DNA from: Trichomonas vaginalis G3
Taxonomy: Eukaryota > Parabasalia > Trichomonadida > Trichomonadidae
Direction of reading: 5' to 3'
Assembly (NCBI RefSeq): GCF_026262505.1
Contig: NC_067205.1
Location: forward strand, 7,626,001-7,690,000
DNA length: 64,000 nt
The position numbers and the translations under genes were made by a program. This document shows, piece by piece, positions 9,794-19,779 of the stretch; the stretch's first letter is position 1; every line of letters begins with the position of its first letter. The notes beneath the pieces are model-generated. The model was not told the DNA's origin. It saw only the letters and a list, made by a program, of their open reading frames with translations, and did no database searches.

Positions 9794-10875
9794 ATGAGCT
9801 TGAAAGAAGTATTCGAACAACATCCATGGAGGTCATTTAAGAAGTTCAATGAAGCTGCAAAGAGTTGGGGATTTACTAACAGAGCTGAAGTGAAAAGGTT
9901 CTTTGACAAAAATGTTGTACATCAAACAAAAATAAACCCTTACGACTACTTTTTACCAATTTACTCCAACACTTCTGACGCATACCAATTTGACACTCTC
10001 ATTCAAAGCAGAAAAGGAGGACATAAACCATTCCTCATCTTCATAAATGTTAACACTCGCAAAGCTTTTGCGTATATAATGAGAAATAAAGGAACTCGTG
10101 AAGTGTTAAGAGTTTTACAAAAGTTTGTAGCAGAACATAGCCCAAGTACTTTAGCATCAGACCAAGACGGTGCATACCTCAGCAATGAAATCACAGAATT
10201 TCTCATTAAGCATAACATAACTCACTACACTACTGAAGACCATAACCATAACATACTCGGCATCATAAACCGCTTCATAAGAACGCTCAGAGATTTAAAC
10301 CAAGAGCGAGACTTTACCGAAGAAACAATGAAACATTTTCTCGAAGTAATATTCCTCAACACATTCTACAACAGGACATACACCAAATTCAATGACAACA
10401 ACAAGAAGAAAAGTATATACAAAAGAAACGAAGCCAAACACAAAATATCAGAAATTCAACACAATTTACCCTCATTCCTGGTACAAAAGTTCGTGTAGTT
10501 CTTGACGACAAACCGTTGACAAAGAAACGTTTAAGGTTAAGTAGAAACTATTATATCGTAGACTCTACGCAAGGTAATGAATATCTTATAAAAGCTGCTG
10601 ACGACTCTATTGCGTTTTATCCTCGTCATAAATTAGTCGAAAGTAGTAATGGCAAACTTGCTGAAACCATTGACGAAGCAAAGCGAGGAGTGGTTATTGA
10701 AATACTTGGCTATAACATAAACGATGACACTTATAAAGTAAGATATGAAGGAGGCGTTGAAGATGTTATACCATCTAAGAACTTGAGAGAGTCAAAGCCA
10801 ACACATCTGGGACCATTAGAGCGGGAGTACTGGAAAGACAAAAATAAGCCAGAAAGAATAAGAAAATTCTTCTAA
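9794..10875 (+). pseudogene. Polinton DDE integrase with chromo-like tail (broken)
   Basis: Copy of the whole integrase at 27139-28224. The core includes YQFDTLIQS, LASDQDGAYLSNEITEF and the helix around NHNILGIINRFIRTLRDLN. The C-terminal part has an SH3/chromo-like stretch (IEILGYNINDDTYKVRYEGG). It would insert Polinton DNA and make the short target duplications. It starts MSLKEVFEQHPW and is preceded by aactttacataa. Broken, about two breaks. Its 3' end is repeated in the spacer that follows. Confidence 0.85.
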
Positions 10876-10962
10876 ACTTTTTCATTAGATGTAAATCAGA
10901 CATGAATGAGAACAGTCATGTATTATTAATGGTACCATAAATTTACACCAAAAATAATGTTT

Positions 10963-11010
10963 AGGGTAGATGGTTAGATCTAACCCGATTTCTAACCTCA
11001 TTTCTACCCT
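10963..11010. repeat. Compound palindrome, GGGTAGA type
   Basis: An agggtaga...tctaccct outer arm pair around a core ggttagatctaacc, followed by further ctaacc/ctaccc half-repeats. Forward orientation, upstream of the 321-aa gene. Confidence 0.8.
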
Positions 11011-11129
11011 CATGATAATTCTTCTAAACTTTTTCATTAGATGTAAATCAGACAAAGCATTTACCAGAAAGAATAAGATAATTCTTCTAAACTTTTTCAT
11101 TAGATGTAAATCAGACAAAAATATATTTT

Positions 11130-11177
11130 AGGTGAAGAGGTGAGATTTCACCTGTTTTCTCACCTCTTTTTTCACCC
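11130..11177. repeat. Compound palindrome, GGTGAGA type
   Basis: Same layout as the neighbouring copy but with aggtgaaga/ggtgaga arms pairing with ttcacc/tctcacc. Forward orientation, just 5' of the 321-aa gene leader. Confidence 0.8.
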
Positions 11178-11179
11178 TC

Positions 11180-11209
11180 GCCGCTTAGCGGCTCAGACCC
11201 TTTGGGTCT
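11180..11209. repeat. GC-rich double hairpin insert
   Basis: gccgc-tta-gcggc followed by agaccc-ttt-gggtct, immediately downstream of a compound palindrome and upstream of the 321-aa gene. Confidence 0.8.
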
Positions 11210-11216
11210 CGTGAAT

Positions 11217-11292
11217 TTTCATGAATTTCCTTAAGATAGAAAAAATAAAGTTAGTTTTATTTTTATTTATTTTTTTATTTTGTATAAAAGAT
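11217..11292 (+). promoter_or_regulatory. Shared cassette leader
   Basis: A roughly 70-bp leader starting atttccttaagatagaaaaa and running through a T-rich tract to the start codon. Near-identical leaders precede the 321-aa genes in C (25446-25517) and E (61383-61453) and also the unrelated KilA-N genes (12526-12601, 62484-62560). Sharing between different genes marks it as a promoter or 5' module rather than coding sequence. Confidence 0.7.
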
Positions 11293-12258
11293 ATGATTTC
11301 AACAATCGGCACAACAACAATTCAAGCCACGAACGGCGGGACTCTGTCCACAACTACAGCACCAAACTCGCTAGTCATGAATCCTACGTCAATGTTGGTA
11401 GAGATGAAAAGCTTTATTCCTTCTTCATATACTTTTGAAACAGAAATCCAGAAGATAAAGCAAGAACTTTTAACAAGTAATTTAGACTGTAGTGCGAAAG
11501 ATGAAACAAATGAACAGTATCTTTATGAAATGGAGGACCTCATCGACCATTTGCCTAAACTACCTGAAATTCAGCAGCAAAAACTAACTATTCCTGAATT
11601 CGACGAAATTGAAGTCAAAGCAACTGACTCAGTAGAAATTAAGAAATTCATACGTAAAGTAAATTATGAATTCCTTGGTTTTCATTGCAACCATAAAGTT
11701 ATGGACAAAGATTGCGACATGGTTTATAAAAATATTTCTGACCTTTACAAATCCGAAGAATTTAAGACATACGATAACTTTGTTTCATTAGTTGCAAAAT
11801 GTGTATGGCAGATAAGAGATAAAGATAGAAGAGGTAAAGTATGGAATGAACAAATAAGACCAACTGCTTTTGAGTTAAAGAAAACCATTGACGCCTTAGT
11901 TGTTTTAGCAGGTAAGGTTTCAGAATATAACGCAAAAATGAATCCGCAATGTTCTAAATGTAAAGCAGCAATTAGGAAATATAACTACTCCGTCAAAGAG
12001 ATAGAAAGAATGCGAAACGACTATGCAGACTTAAAGAAAGAAGCAGAAAAGCCAGCAGAAGATAAAATGGATATGTTGACATTTCTTAATAAAAACTATC
12101 CAACAGCAGAAGATTTCCTTCTGTCTGACGTCAAGAAGAAATATAAAGAGACTTTCGGCATGATTAAAACATTCGATGTACTAAAAGAAGAAATAGAAGC
12201 TACGAAATTGTTTAGAATCTCACGAATTCATAACGCTTACCATGTAAAACGTTTATAA
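11293..12258 (+). CDS. 321-aa cassette protein, function unknown
   Basis: Three copies occur (also 25518-26483 and, broken, 61454-62394). It starts MISTIGTTTIQ. Although the frame here is open further upstream through a hydrophobic stretch, the ATG at 11293 is the start shared by all copies, and upstream is the common leader. The N-terminus is Thr/Ser-rich, the middle helical, with a possible metal pair CSKCK near residue 230 and isolated Cys residues before it; the C-terminus is basic. No known domain is recognised. Its presence in two Polinton lineages and its flanking inverted palindromes suggest exchange as a unit. Confidence 0.75.
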   Translation: MISTIGTTTIQATNGGTLSTTTAPNSLVMNPTSMLVEMKSFIPSSYTFETEIQKIKQELLTSNLDCSAKDETNEQYLYEMEDLIDHLPKLPEIQQQKLTIPEFDEIEVKATDSVEIKKFIRKVNYEFLGFHCNHKVMDKDCDMVYKNISDLYKSEEFKTYDNFVSLVAKCVWQIRDKDRRGKVWNEQIRPTAFELKKTIDALVVLAGKVSEYNAKMNPQCSKCKAAIRKYNYSVKEIERMRNDYADLKKEAEKPAEDKMDMLTFLNKNYPTAEDFLLSDVKKKYKETFGMIKTFDVLKEEIEATKLFRISRIHNAYHVKRL

Positions 12259-12265
12259 AATAACT

Positions 12266-12312
12266 GGGGTAGAAATGAGGGTAGATATCGGGTTAGATCT
12301 AACCATCTACCC
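12266..12312. repeat. Compound palindrome, GGGTAGA type, reverse
   Basis: ggggtagaaatgagggtaga and core ggttagatctaacc, then catctaccct. It is inverted relative to the copy at 10963 and lies 3' of the 321-aa gene. Confidence 0.8.
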
Positions 12313-12443
12313 TAAAATATATTTTTATTGAATTCAGCAACAAAATTCTGAGTAAAATAATTTTTAGGGCACGTGTCAAACCGTTGAGTTTTCACAAAAT
12401 TCCAAAAATAACGTTTACCATGTAAAACGTTTATAAAATAACT

Positions 12444-12491
12444 GGGGTAGAAATGAGGGTAGATATCGGGTTAGATCTAACCATCTACCCT
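12444..12491. repeat. Compound palindrome, GGGTAGA type, reverse (second copy)
   Basis: Second member of the direct duplication. It sits between the 321-aa gene and the KilA-N gene leader. Confidence 0.8.
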
Positions 12492-12601
12492 AAAATATAT
12501 TTTTATTGAATTCAGCACAAAAATAATGAATTTCCTTAAGACAGAAAAAATAAAGTTAGTTTTATTTTTATTTATTTTTTATTTTGTATGTAAAGACAGT
12601 A

Positions 12602-13400
12602 ATGTCAACATCAGAGAACACAACAACTGCTATCGTTCATGAAGCCATAAATGAAGAATACGAGTACATACAGTATAACAAACAATTGAGACTCATTCGT
12701 TCGGTCAAAGATGACATGTACCAAATGCAAAGTATAATGAACGCTCTTCGTTCTACAAAGCAAGCATATCATTGGTTTGAAAACCAACAGACAAAAGAAC
12801 TTTTAGAAGAATTTCCTCATATGATTGCTTCCCTCGGAAAAACCGGGGAAGAGATTCCGTATGAAAAATCGCAAGAATTTGGCTCCTGGTTTGAAAGGTT
12901 ATTATGTTCATAGACTTTTAGTAAACGCTGTAGCAATGTGGGCTTCACCTCGTTATGCTTGTTATATTTTCATGATGTTAGATGAACTATATAAAGCAGA
13001 ACGTGGAGAGATGGAAAAGAAACTTCATGCAAAAGATGAAGTCATTGAATCCAAAGACAAAAGCATACAGAAAAGAATACCGCGTTCAGTACCAAAAGGA
13101 AAGGAAAAGAGTTATAAGTATATGATTTACACTGAAGAGTTGGAGAAAGAAGAAGATAAAGATATGGTTATGTTGCATTTAGTCAGAAGAAACAACAAGA
13201 GCTTTTATGACTTAGCTAAAATATATAAATCTGACAGAAACTGGTTCTATCGTGAAAACTTACCGATTTCAATGACACCGAATGAGCAAATAAAGGAAAA
13301 TTGTCAAAAATACTTCTTCTCTCAAACACACTATGACATCAAATGGTTGCACAATACTTACATTCAAAGAAGACTTAACATTACTGAAGGAAAAAAATAA
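12602..13400 (+). pseudogene. KilA-N domain protein (broken)
   Basis: Homologue of the whole gene at 62561-63421. Recognisable parts are the KilA-N core (YYVHRLLVNAVAMWASPRYA), a long charged coiled coil (EMEKKLHAKDEVIE) and a C-terminal domain (YKYMIYTEELEKEEDKDMVMLHLVRR) seen in KilA-N proteins of large DNA viruses. KilA-N domains bind DNA. The start MSTSENTTT follows the shared cassette leader. Broken, with about two or three breaks. Confidence 0.8.
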
Positions 13401-13491
13401 CAGAATATTTCGATAACTTCAAAGAGGAAGAATAAAAAATCTAAGCTAATTTTATTTTTTTTATTAAAATTTATTCATCATATGAAAGAAC

Positions 13492-13587
13492 ATGAATTTA
13501 GAATATTCGGAACTCATGACAGAAGAAGAGAACGAACAACATGTAAAAGATTATGCAAAATTTTCTGAAGACATACAAAGCATTTAA
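13492..13587 (+). CDS. Short 31-aa ORF beside a local duplication
   Basis: MNLEYSELMTEEENEQ..., an acidic peptide preceded by an A/T-rich leader of Polinton style. Its 3' part (agattatgcaaaattt, gacatacaaagc) is duplicated within the next 70 bp. It may be the remnant of a longer gene; weakly supported. Confidence 0.3.
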   Translation: MNLEYSELMTEEENEQHVKDYAKFSEDIQSI

Positions 13588-13791
13588 ACAATATCTAAAA
13601 GCTTCTAAAGATTATGCAAAATTTCTGAAGACATACAAAGCTTATGAAAAAGCGTATGAAAAGTTATACATTGGGGAATTGTTGTAAAAATCGATATGAA
13701 GACTAACCAAAATATATTTTTGCTTAAATAGCTTCAGGGTCTATTTTCTTCAACCATTTCACTTCCTTCGTCAATGTCAATAGAAGCTTCT

Positions 13792-14199
13792 TCAACCTTT
13801 GGTAAGAATTTCTGTATAACATCTTTGTTCGTTATTGTCTTCAGAGATGAAGGATAATATTTCACATTTGTTTTCACCCTTCTTATATTCTTTCTGTTCG
13901 GAAAGATTTAAAGCAATACTGAAGAAGTCAATATTAGAGTTCTTTATAACAGTATAATGAGTATCTTTGACATTCACGAAGAAACTCTTTTGTTTCAAAA
14001 CTACTGCTAACTCTTGTGAAGTATAACGTTTGCGGTCAATGACGATAGCTAATGGTCTGACATACTGACCAAACTTAGATTCTTTCACAAACTTCTTGTT
14101 AAAGATAACATTAACATTTGAAGCATTATTGAACTCATTCTTGATGGCAGTAGCGAGAGCATTGTATGAAAAGAACTTGCAATCTTGCATGTGTTTCAT
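13792..14199 (-). CDS. 135-aa Polinton protein, function unknown
   Basis: Starts MKHMQDCKFFSYNALATAIK, with a mixed alpha/beta core (RPLAIVIDRKRYTSQELAVVL, FFVNVKDTHYTVIKN) and a Lys/Glu-rich end. It is divergent from the polymerase region. No family recognised. The spacer on its 3' side (13590-13790) holds only AT-rich sequence and the local duplication. Confidence 0.5.
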   Translation of the reverse strand: MKHMQDCKFFSYNALATAIKNEFNNASNVNVIFNKKFVKESKFGQYVRPLAIVIDRKRYTSQELAVVLKQKSFFVNVKDTHYTVIKNSNIDFFSIALNLSEQKEYKKGENKCEILSFISEDNNEQRCYTEILTKG

Positions 14200-14281
14200 T
14201 AAAATAAAATATTAAATTATTTTGAAAAATAACTTAAAAAAATCTAATCTAATTTTTTCAAAAATATTTTTTTATTTCCTA

Positions 14282-17200
14282 CTAAAGATGTATCGGAAGT
14301 TGTCTAAGTTAGAACACTCGGAAATAAACAACTTTTACAGAAGCTAATATAGATGTTGCAAATCATTACGCAACAAACAAAAAAGCACTCGCTGACATCC
14401 TCAATGACTATAATGGTGCAATAAGTTATGATAGAATTCATGAGTTCATAAAGCCGCAACGCGCGAGGACGAAGTCCATGCAAGAGCATTTCCTTTAAAT
14501 GACGTTGCTATTGACTTATATCATAGACGTTCAGTACCTCATGAAGTAAGAAGAGAAATATTTGACATAACAAATGCAAACGTTGGTGAAACAAGAAGAA
14601 GAGACGACACACTGAAACAACAGAGAAGAGAGATGTTTAAGAGCGCTATAGAACAAGTTCGCAAAGCTAACAATGTCATTCGTTCCATTGACGACAAACC
14701 AAAAGAAGGTGAGAGATGGTTAAAGAAAGATGAAGAGAATAGGAAGAGAAATGTGAAGTCAGGCAATAGACTCATTGACTTTAACATCGAAGCTTTAGAT
14801 GAACCAAAACAGAGACTACTTACACAAACATTTCGGTAAGGTTTTCATGAGACTCTTAGAGAAAATTAAAATAAACTCACAACAGAGATGGATGGTATGT
14901 TATAAACTTGGTGGAAAGTATGAATGTTCTACGTTAAACCTCAATAATATTGGAACATTACTACATCAGCTCTTGAAGGAGAACTTTATATCAGAGATAG
15001 AAGCAAATGCCGCAGGTATTGTTGAAATGCACTATGACTTCTTCTTGACAAACATAAAGAATCTTACTGAAATAAAGATGTATGATTTAACAGAATATGA
15101 AGGCTTAACGATGTCAGATGTAAAGAAAGGCAAACCAAAAAAGAGACCATATAGAGATGAAAGCACCACTGACAAATGACCAGAAAGCCATTTTGGAAAG
15201 CTCTTAAGCAAACAGGAAACCAGCACTTATAGAAAGCTTTTGGAAAGATAATGGTGAAAAGAAGTTTTATAAGAAGAGAAGCGGTCAGTTCTGGAAGTAT
15301 CTTTGCACATTACCTATAAATCTTGAACGCTACCAAATCTTCAATGAACTGAACAAAAGAACTGCAGCACTTATGACAGAAGACAATTGTTTCGTTTATG
15401 CTTGCATTCAGGCTGGAGTAAATGAAGAAACTATTGACCACATGAGAGAAGTCATTCGTGTTAGAGACTTTCCTCAAAGTAAAGTACAAGAAATTTCTGA
15501 TGCAACAGTATAGCATTTAATGTTACCATTGGTTACTTCAATGACTCAAGACATAATGAAATAAAGAGATACATACCAAAAGAATGTGAAACTGTTCGAA
15601 CTATTGACTTACTTCTTGTTGAAGACCACTACATGCTAAATGAAAGATTACCAATGACAACATATTTCATTCGCAACTATATAGAAATTCTCAAAGCTTG
15701 TGGTGGAATGAACATTGAGAAACAGATGAAGATTTATACAAAGAGAGAAGATAAATATGTAGTTCGTTATGATAGAACAACACCGTTTATGGGATGTTAT
15801 GAAAACATTGTGGGAGTGCAAATATTTCGAACCTATTTCTTATGGAGAACTTTTCAACATATACGACTGACTTATATAAACAGAACCTTGCACCATTTAA
15901 AGATTTGACATATGCTCCAAAGTATTGTGTACAACTGAAGAAGAAAGCCGAGTCAAAAGAAGTAAATAAAGCTAAATGTAAGTTCATTCCTGAGCACGTT
16001 TTCTTTTGCTGACTTTGAGTGTAGCACAGACGGCTTTCATAAAGCTTTTAACATCTGTTATGACAGTGAAGATGGTTCAGTGAGTGAAAGCATTTGGGTC
16101 AGAACTGTGCAACAGAATTTTTGGAACGACTTCCTGACAAGAATTTAATATATTTCCATAACCTCAGTTATGATATAAACTTCATCTTAAGACACATGAC
16201 AGAAGTGAAAGGAATCCCATCATTAAAGGTTCACGAACAATGCAAATAACTGGCTTATATAAAGGAAGGGCAATTATTATAAAAGACTCTTACAGTGTTA
16301 TAAATAAGAAGCTTAAACTATTTCCTGCTATGTTTAACTTACAAACAGGACCGAAAGAAGTATTTCCATACAACTACTACAGCGCAGTGTTTGTTAGCAA
16401 ATGACAACAGAACTGGTTGTCATTTCTGAAGCATGTAAGCTTATCCAGATGCAGATACATTTATGAAAAACATAGATTCCATCAAAGGTTGCAGAATAGA
16501 TGAAAACCACTTCGACTTAGAAAAATATAGCACATTTTATTGCAAACAAGATGTAAGAATTTTAAGAGAAGGTTTTGTAAAGTTCCGCAATGACTTATTG
16601 AAAGAATTTGATTTAAACGTTTATGACTACGTTAGTATTTGTTCAATTGCTAACAAATTATTTGAGAACAGAGTGTACTTCCCGAATGGAAATTTATATG
16701 ACCTCTCAAATAAACCAAGAGAATTTATTTCACGCTGTATTCAAGGTGGAAGATGTATGCTGTCAGATAACATGAAACAAAAGAGCGAAAAGAAACTCAT
16801 TGCTGATTTCGACGCTGTTTCATTATATCCATCAGCTATAGCAAGACTTTATACTTTAGAAGGTATTCCAAAGGTTATGAAGAAAGAAATGTTAAGCACA
16901 GAGTATCTCATGAGACATTTATTCGATGACGACCAAAAGGAACCCATTGGTGAAAAGTTTATGTCTGGCTTCTTTGTTCTCATTAAGATAACAGAGATTG
17001 GAATACATAGACACTTTCCTTTAATAGTTTGTGACCCTGAACTAAATCCAGAACTTAACGTTCCCAGAAGTTCAAACACTTGCTGTTTAATGTATGTTGA
17101 CCATATAACATTACAAGACCTCATAAAATATCAAGGTGTCAAATGTGAAGTGTTGCAAGGATACTATTACGATGGAAACAGAGATATTAGAATAAGAGAT

Positions 17201-18028
17201 GAAGTAAAGAAGTTGTTTGAGTTAAGGTTAAAGTATAAGAAAGAAGGAAATCCTTTGCAAGAAAATATAAAGCTCATTCTGAACAGTATTTATGGCAAAA
17301 CTATTCTATCTCCTATTGAGTCAAAAATAACCATAGTAAATGACAAAGATGCTATAAGATATGCCATCAGAAACTACAACCATATAGTGAAGTTCGAAGG
17401 TTTGGATGGTTCAGATAAAACTATTTTCAAGCTAACGAAAAGCATTTGCAGACACTTTAACTTCTGTCCACTTGGTGTTAACATTCTGTCTATGTCGAAG
17501 AGAATAATGTGTGAAGTATTCTGTACTGCTGAGGACTTAGGAATGGACATCTTTTATAGCGATACGGACAGTATGCATCTCTACAATGAAGATATCCCTC
17601 GTTTAGCTGAAGAGTTTGAGAAACGTTATGGAAGAGTTCTCATTGGTAAAAACCTTGGTCAATTTCATAGCGACTTTGCAGAAATCACAAAAGATAAACA
17701 AAGTTTAGCATACAAGTCAATATTTTGTGGAAAGAAGACTTACATAGACTTACTCACGAATGATTTAAATGAAGTTGCATTTCACTGCAGAATGAAAGGC
17801 GTGAAGCAAGATGTTATTGCTTTAACCGCTAATGAAATGTTTCCTGACTCTGTTCAGTGTTTCTATGATGAAGATAAAGGTTTAATGGTTCCGCAAGGAA
17901 CATATGACAAAGACTCTGAGTTCAGTTTAATGAAACTTTACAAAGCACTTTATGACGGTCAAGAGATTGGATTTGACTTATGTAAGTCATGTCAACCTTG
18001 CTTTGAAGAAAGTTTAACTTCTCAATAA
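14282..18028 (+). pseudogene. Protein-primed family B DNA polymerase (broken)
   Basis: The N-terminal third is basic and helical (around 14520-14830), possibly the terminal-protein-like part. It is followed by an OTU-like region with TEDNCFVYACIQAGV (about 15380) and VEDHYMLNE (about 15620). The 3'-5' exonuclease motifs (FADFECSTD, YFHNLSYDINF, YCKQDVRIL) and polymerase motifs A (DFDAVSLYPS), B (LNSIYGKT) and C (YSDTDSM) follow in order. This is the Polinton replicase of phi29-like type. Broken with many breaks; the C-terminal 520 residues are the best preserved. Confidence 0.9.
14453..14477. repeat. GC-rich double hairpin insert (degenerate)
   Basis: gccgcaacgcgc followed by gga-cgaag-tcc, inside the polymerase region. 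It is less perfect than other members of the family. Confidence 0.5.
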
Positions 18029-18202
18029 CGACTAAAACAAGCTTTATTCGTAAGTTGAAGTTCTGAGGTCATTTATTTTTGTCAGCAATGAGGTCATTCG
18101 TGATAAAAATAAGCCGCTAGCGGCAAGGGCGAAGCCCATGTGGTCATTTACAATACTGCGATGGTAGAGTTTAAGAGTTGTGCTTCAATGTAGAGACAGT
18201 CC
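18029..18202. other. Spacer with a GC-rich double hairpin
   Basis: A short non-coding stretch between the polymerase and the convergent small genes. It contains gccgc-ta-gcggc and gggc-gaa-gccc (18113-18137), a typical pair of the hairpin family. No gene or promoter seen. Confidence 0.6.
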
Positions 18203-18596
18203 TTATGGTCTGGAGGTAAGAACACTGGGCTTATGGTCATGAGTGGAGAACATGTCTATCCAAAACTCACGATTGAAGCCAGTTAATTTATAGTATTTAG
18301 GGTTAGGAAGTGGTGAAGTTCTTGTATGACCAATGAACTCATTTTCAACTCCCTTACTTAAGTTTGAATATAATATAGCTTGCTTTCTATCCCAAATGCC
18401 TGGAAATCTAATTTGAAAATTCATTTTTCCTCGGAAGCATTGCATCATAATTGAAAACATTCTTGAAATCATCACTTGGTTCAGAGATTTGAAATCTTAT
18501 ACGTAATGGATTTTCTTTCTTTTTAGCGACTTCATTGAATGGTGAGAATACAATGAATTGACAGTCATGAGTTCCATCTTCATTTTCAAAATTCAT
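18203..18596 (-). pseudogene. Small Polinton protein (broken), function unknown
   Basis: Begins MNFENEDGTHDCQFIVFSPF at 18596 and continues through segments such as RFPGIWDRKQAILYSNLS and LTGFNREFWIDMFS. The composition is that of a folded, strand-rich protein, perhaps a virion component because it lies near the capsid genes. Broken, about one break. No family recognised. Confidence 0.55.
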
Positions 18597-18605
18597 AATG
18601 AAAGT

Positions 18606-18719
18606 CTATAAGTTTTCTACACCTTCTTCTTTCAGTTGTGCAAGAAACTCACGTAAAGGCTGTAAAGTTTGTACTTCAATGTTAAACTTTTTTGAAATTT
18701 CATTAAATGAATCATACAT
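18606..18719 (-). CDS. 37-aa small Polinton ORF
   Basis: MYDSFNEISKKFNIEVQTLQ..., an amphipathic helical peptide with Inr-unlike surroundings, lying between the 88-aa gene and the preceding broken gene on the same strand with only a few bases of spacing. It may be a real small gene in a tight run, or part of a neighbour. Confidence 0.4.
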   Translation of the reverse strand: MYDSFNEISKKFNIEVQTLQPLREFLAQLKEEGVENL

Positions 18720-18721
18720 TT

Positions 18722-18988
18722 CTAACGTGTATCGTCTTTAAAGTATTTGTATATGTGAATGTTTTGGGCGCTTAAAGACTGTTCGTCATTTTCTATCTCG
18801 ACTTGAAGTATAAAGTCAACCTTTCTGAAAGCACGTGTTATATACATAGATGTTATGCCAATGTACTTCTCTTCATTTATGTTCACAATCCAGTCTGTTG
18901 GAAACTTAAACGTTACTCTGTTCCCCTTTATTTTGACGTCAGGGTTTTCACTACTGAACGCAACAGATAAAGGTATTTGTCTATACAT
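18722..18988 (-). CDS. 88-aa small Polinton protein
   Basis: MYRQIPLSVAFSSENPDVKI..., 88 residues of mostly strand-type sequence (VTFKFPTDWIVNI, YIGITSMYI). The ATG at 18988 has the A/T-rich leader ttatttttatccgaattaa, matching the TTTTTAT motif of other Polinton genes. Function unknown. Confidence 0.55.
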   Translation of the reverse strand: MYRQIPLSVAFSSENPDVKIKGNRVTFKFPTDWIVNINEEKYIGITSMYITRAFRKVDFILQVEIENDEQSLSAQNIHIYKYFKDDTR

Positions 18989-19012
18989 TTAATTCGGATA
19001 AAAATAAACCAT

Positions 19013-19273
19013 TTACTCTTTCTTTGCTTCAGCTTCTTTAGCTTTTGCTTCAGCTTCTTCTCTAGCTTTCTTCGCCAGCAAACGTGGGTTCTTTTGTCTT
19101 CCAGCAGCTAATGCAGCAAGTTGTTTTTCACTAAGTTTTCTCTTTGGTCTCTCTGGCTTTTGTTCTTGTTTTTGTTCCTTCAGTTCGGATAAAATTTGCT
19201 CACGAATTTCTTTCTTCAATGCTTCAACATCTATGACCCCTTGGGTCTTGTCCGTAGGGCTTGTCTGAGTCAT
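19013..19273 (-). CDS. 86-aa basic coiled-coil protein
   Basis: MTQTSPTDKTQGVIDVEALK..., continuing as Lys/Glu/Ala-rich helix (KPERPKRKLSEKQLAALAAG, AREEAEAKAKEAEAKKE). I chose the Met at 19273 because it directly follows an A/T-rich spacer facing the next gene's ATG (19319) across 45 bp. Highly charged; probably a DNA-binding or scaffold-like small protein, which is inference. A GC-rich hairpin (gacccc-tt-gggtc) lies within its 5' part. Confidence 0.55.
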   Translation of the reverse strand: MTQTSPTDKTQGVIDVEALKKEIREQILSELKEQKQEQKPERPKRKLSEKQLAALAAGRQKNPRLLAKKAREEAEAKAKEAEAKKE

Positions 19274-19318
19274 TTGACTGCAGATAAAAAACAAAATTAA
19301 AACTTTAACCGATGTAAA

Positions 19319-19752
19319 ATGAGCTTGTCAAAATCAGAGCGAGAGTCTATTATATTAAATGACGCAAGAGGAATACAACATCCTTTCTATTACGTAAGTC
19401 AGAGTAAAGATGGTAAAATATACGTAAGAAAAAGAAAGGTTCCATTAGCGAATGCAGAAAGCGACAACATTAAGGTGTATGGCAAGGGTGAAGTCCACGA
19501 AGCCCATATAAAACCTTCTGTTCAAACTGAAAAGTCAATAGAACAGAAGAAAAGAAGCCAGATGTACTTTCAATAACGAACCAAGAGCTTATTGCAAAGT
19601 TCGTGAATTTCATTGAAAAACAAACCGAGTCAAAGAACCCTGACCCGCCAGTGAAAGAAGTTGAGACAAAAGAGAATGTACAGTTCATTGAAAATGTCAA
19701 GAAACAACTTCCACCACGAATGCCAAGAAGAAGAGTGAGAATAATGAAGTAA
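19319..19752 (+). pseudogene. Small protein with Y-x-V-x(4)-DG-x(4)-K-R-K pattern (broken)
   Basis: Starts MSLSKSERESIILNDARGIQ. The segment HPFYYVSQSKDGKIYVRKRK resembles parts of the 79-aa protein at 21890-22126 and the 93-aa protein of element E at 54943-55224. The C-terminal part is basic (PPRMPRRRVRIMK). It lies immediately upstream of the major capsid gene. Broken, about one break. Confidence 0.55.
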
Positions 19753-19779
19753 ATAGATATTTTTATCTGAAGTAAATAC

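Larger units (their letters stand above)
10876..11220. repeat. Repeat-rich spacer with copies of the integrase 3' end
   Basis: No gene. It holds three direct copies of the integrase 3' end and trailer (word aacttttt cattagatgt: about 10875-10902, 11031-11056, 11091-11116), two compound palindromes (10963-11010 and 11130-11177) and a GC-rich double hairpin (11180-11209). The copied 3' ends and palindromes alternate, as if each palindrome arrival duplicated the neighbouring gene end. Confidence 0.75.
12232..12518. repeat. Direct duplication of the 321-aa gene 3' end with palindrome
   Basis: About 107 bp containing the last codons of the 321-aa gene, its stop, the compound palindrome and the trailer aaaatatatttttattgaat occur twice, at 12232-12345 and 12412-12518. 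The spacer between is unrelated AT-rich DNA. Confidence 0.8.

Noticed and set aside
11221-11292. Signal peptide on the 321-aa protein
   Set aside because: The hydrophobic stretch is the translated T-rich leader, which is not open in frame in C or E and also precedes the unrelated KilA-N genes.
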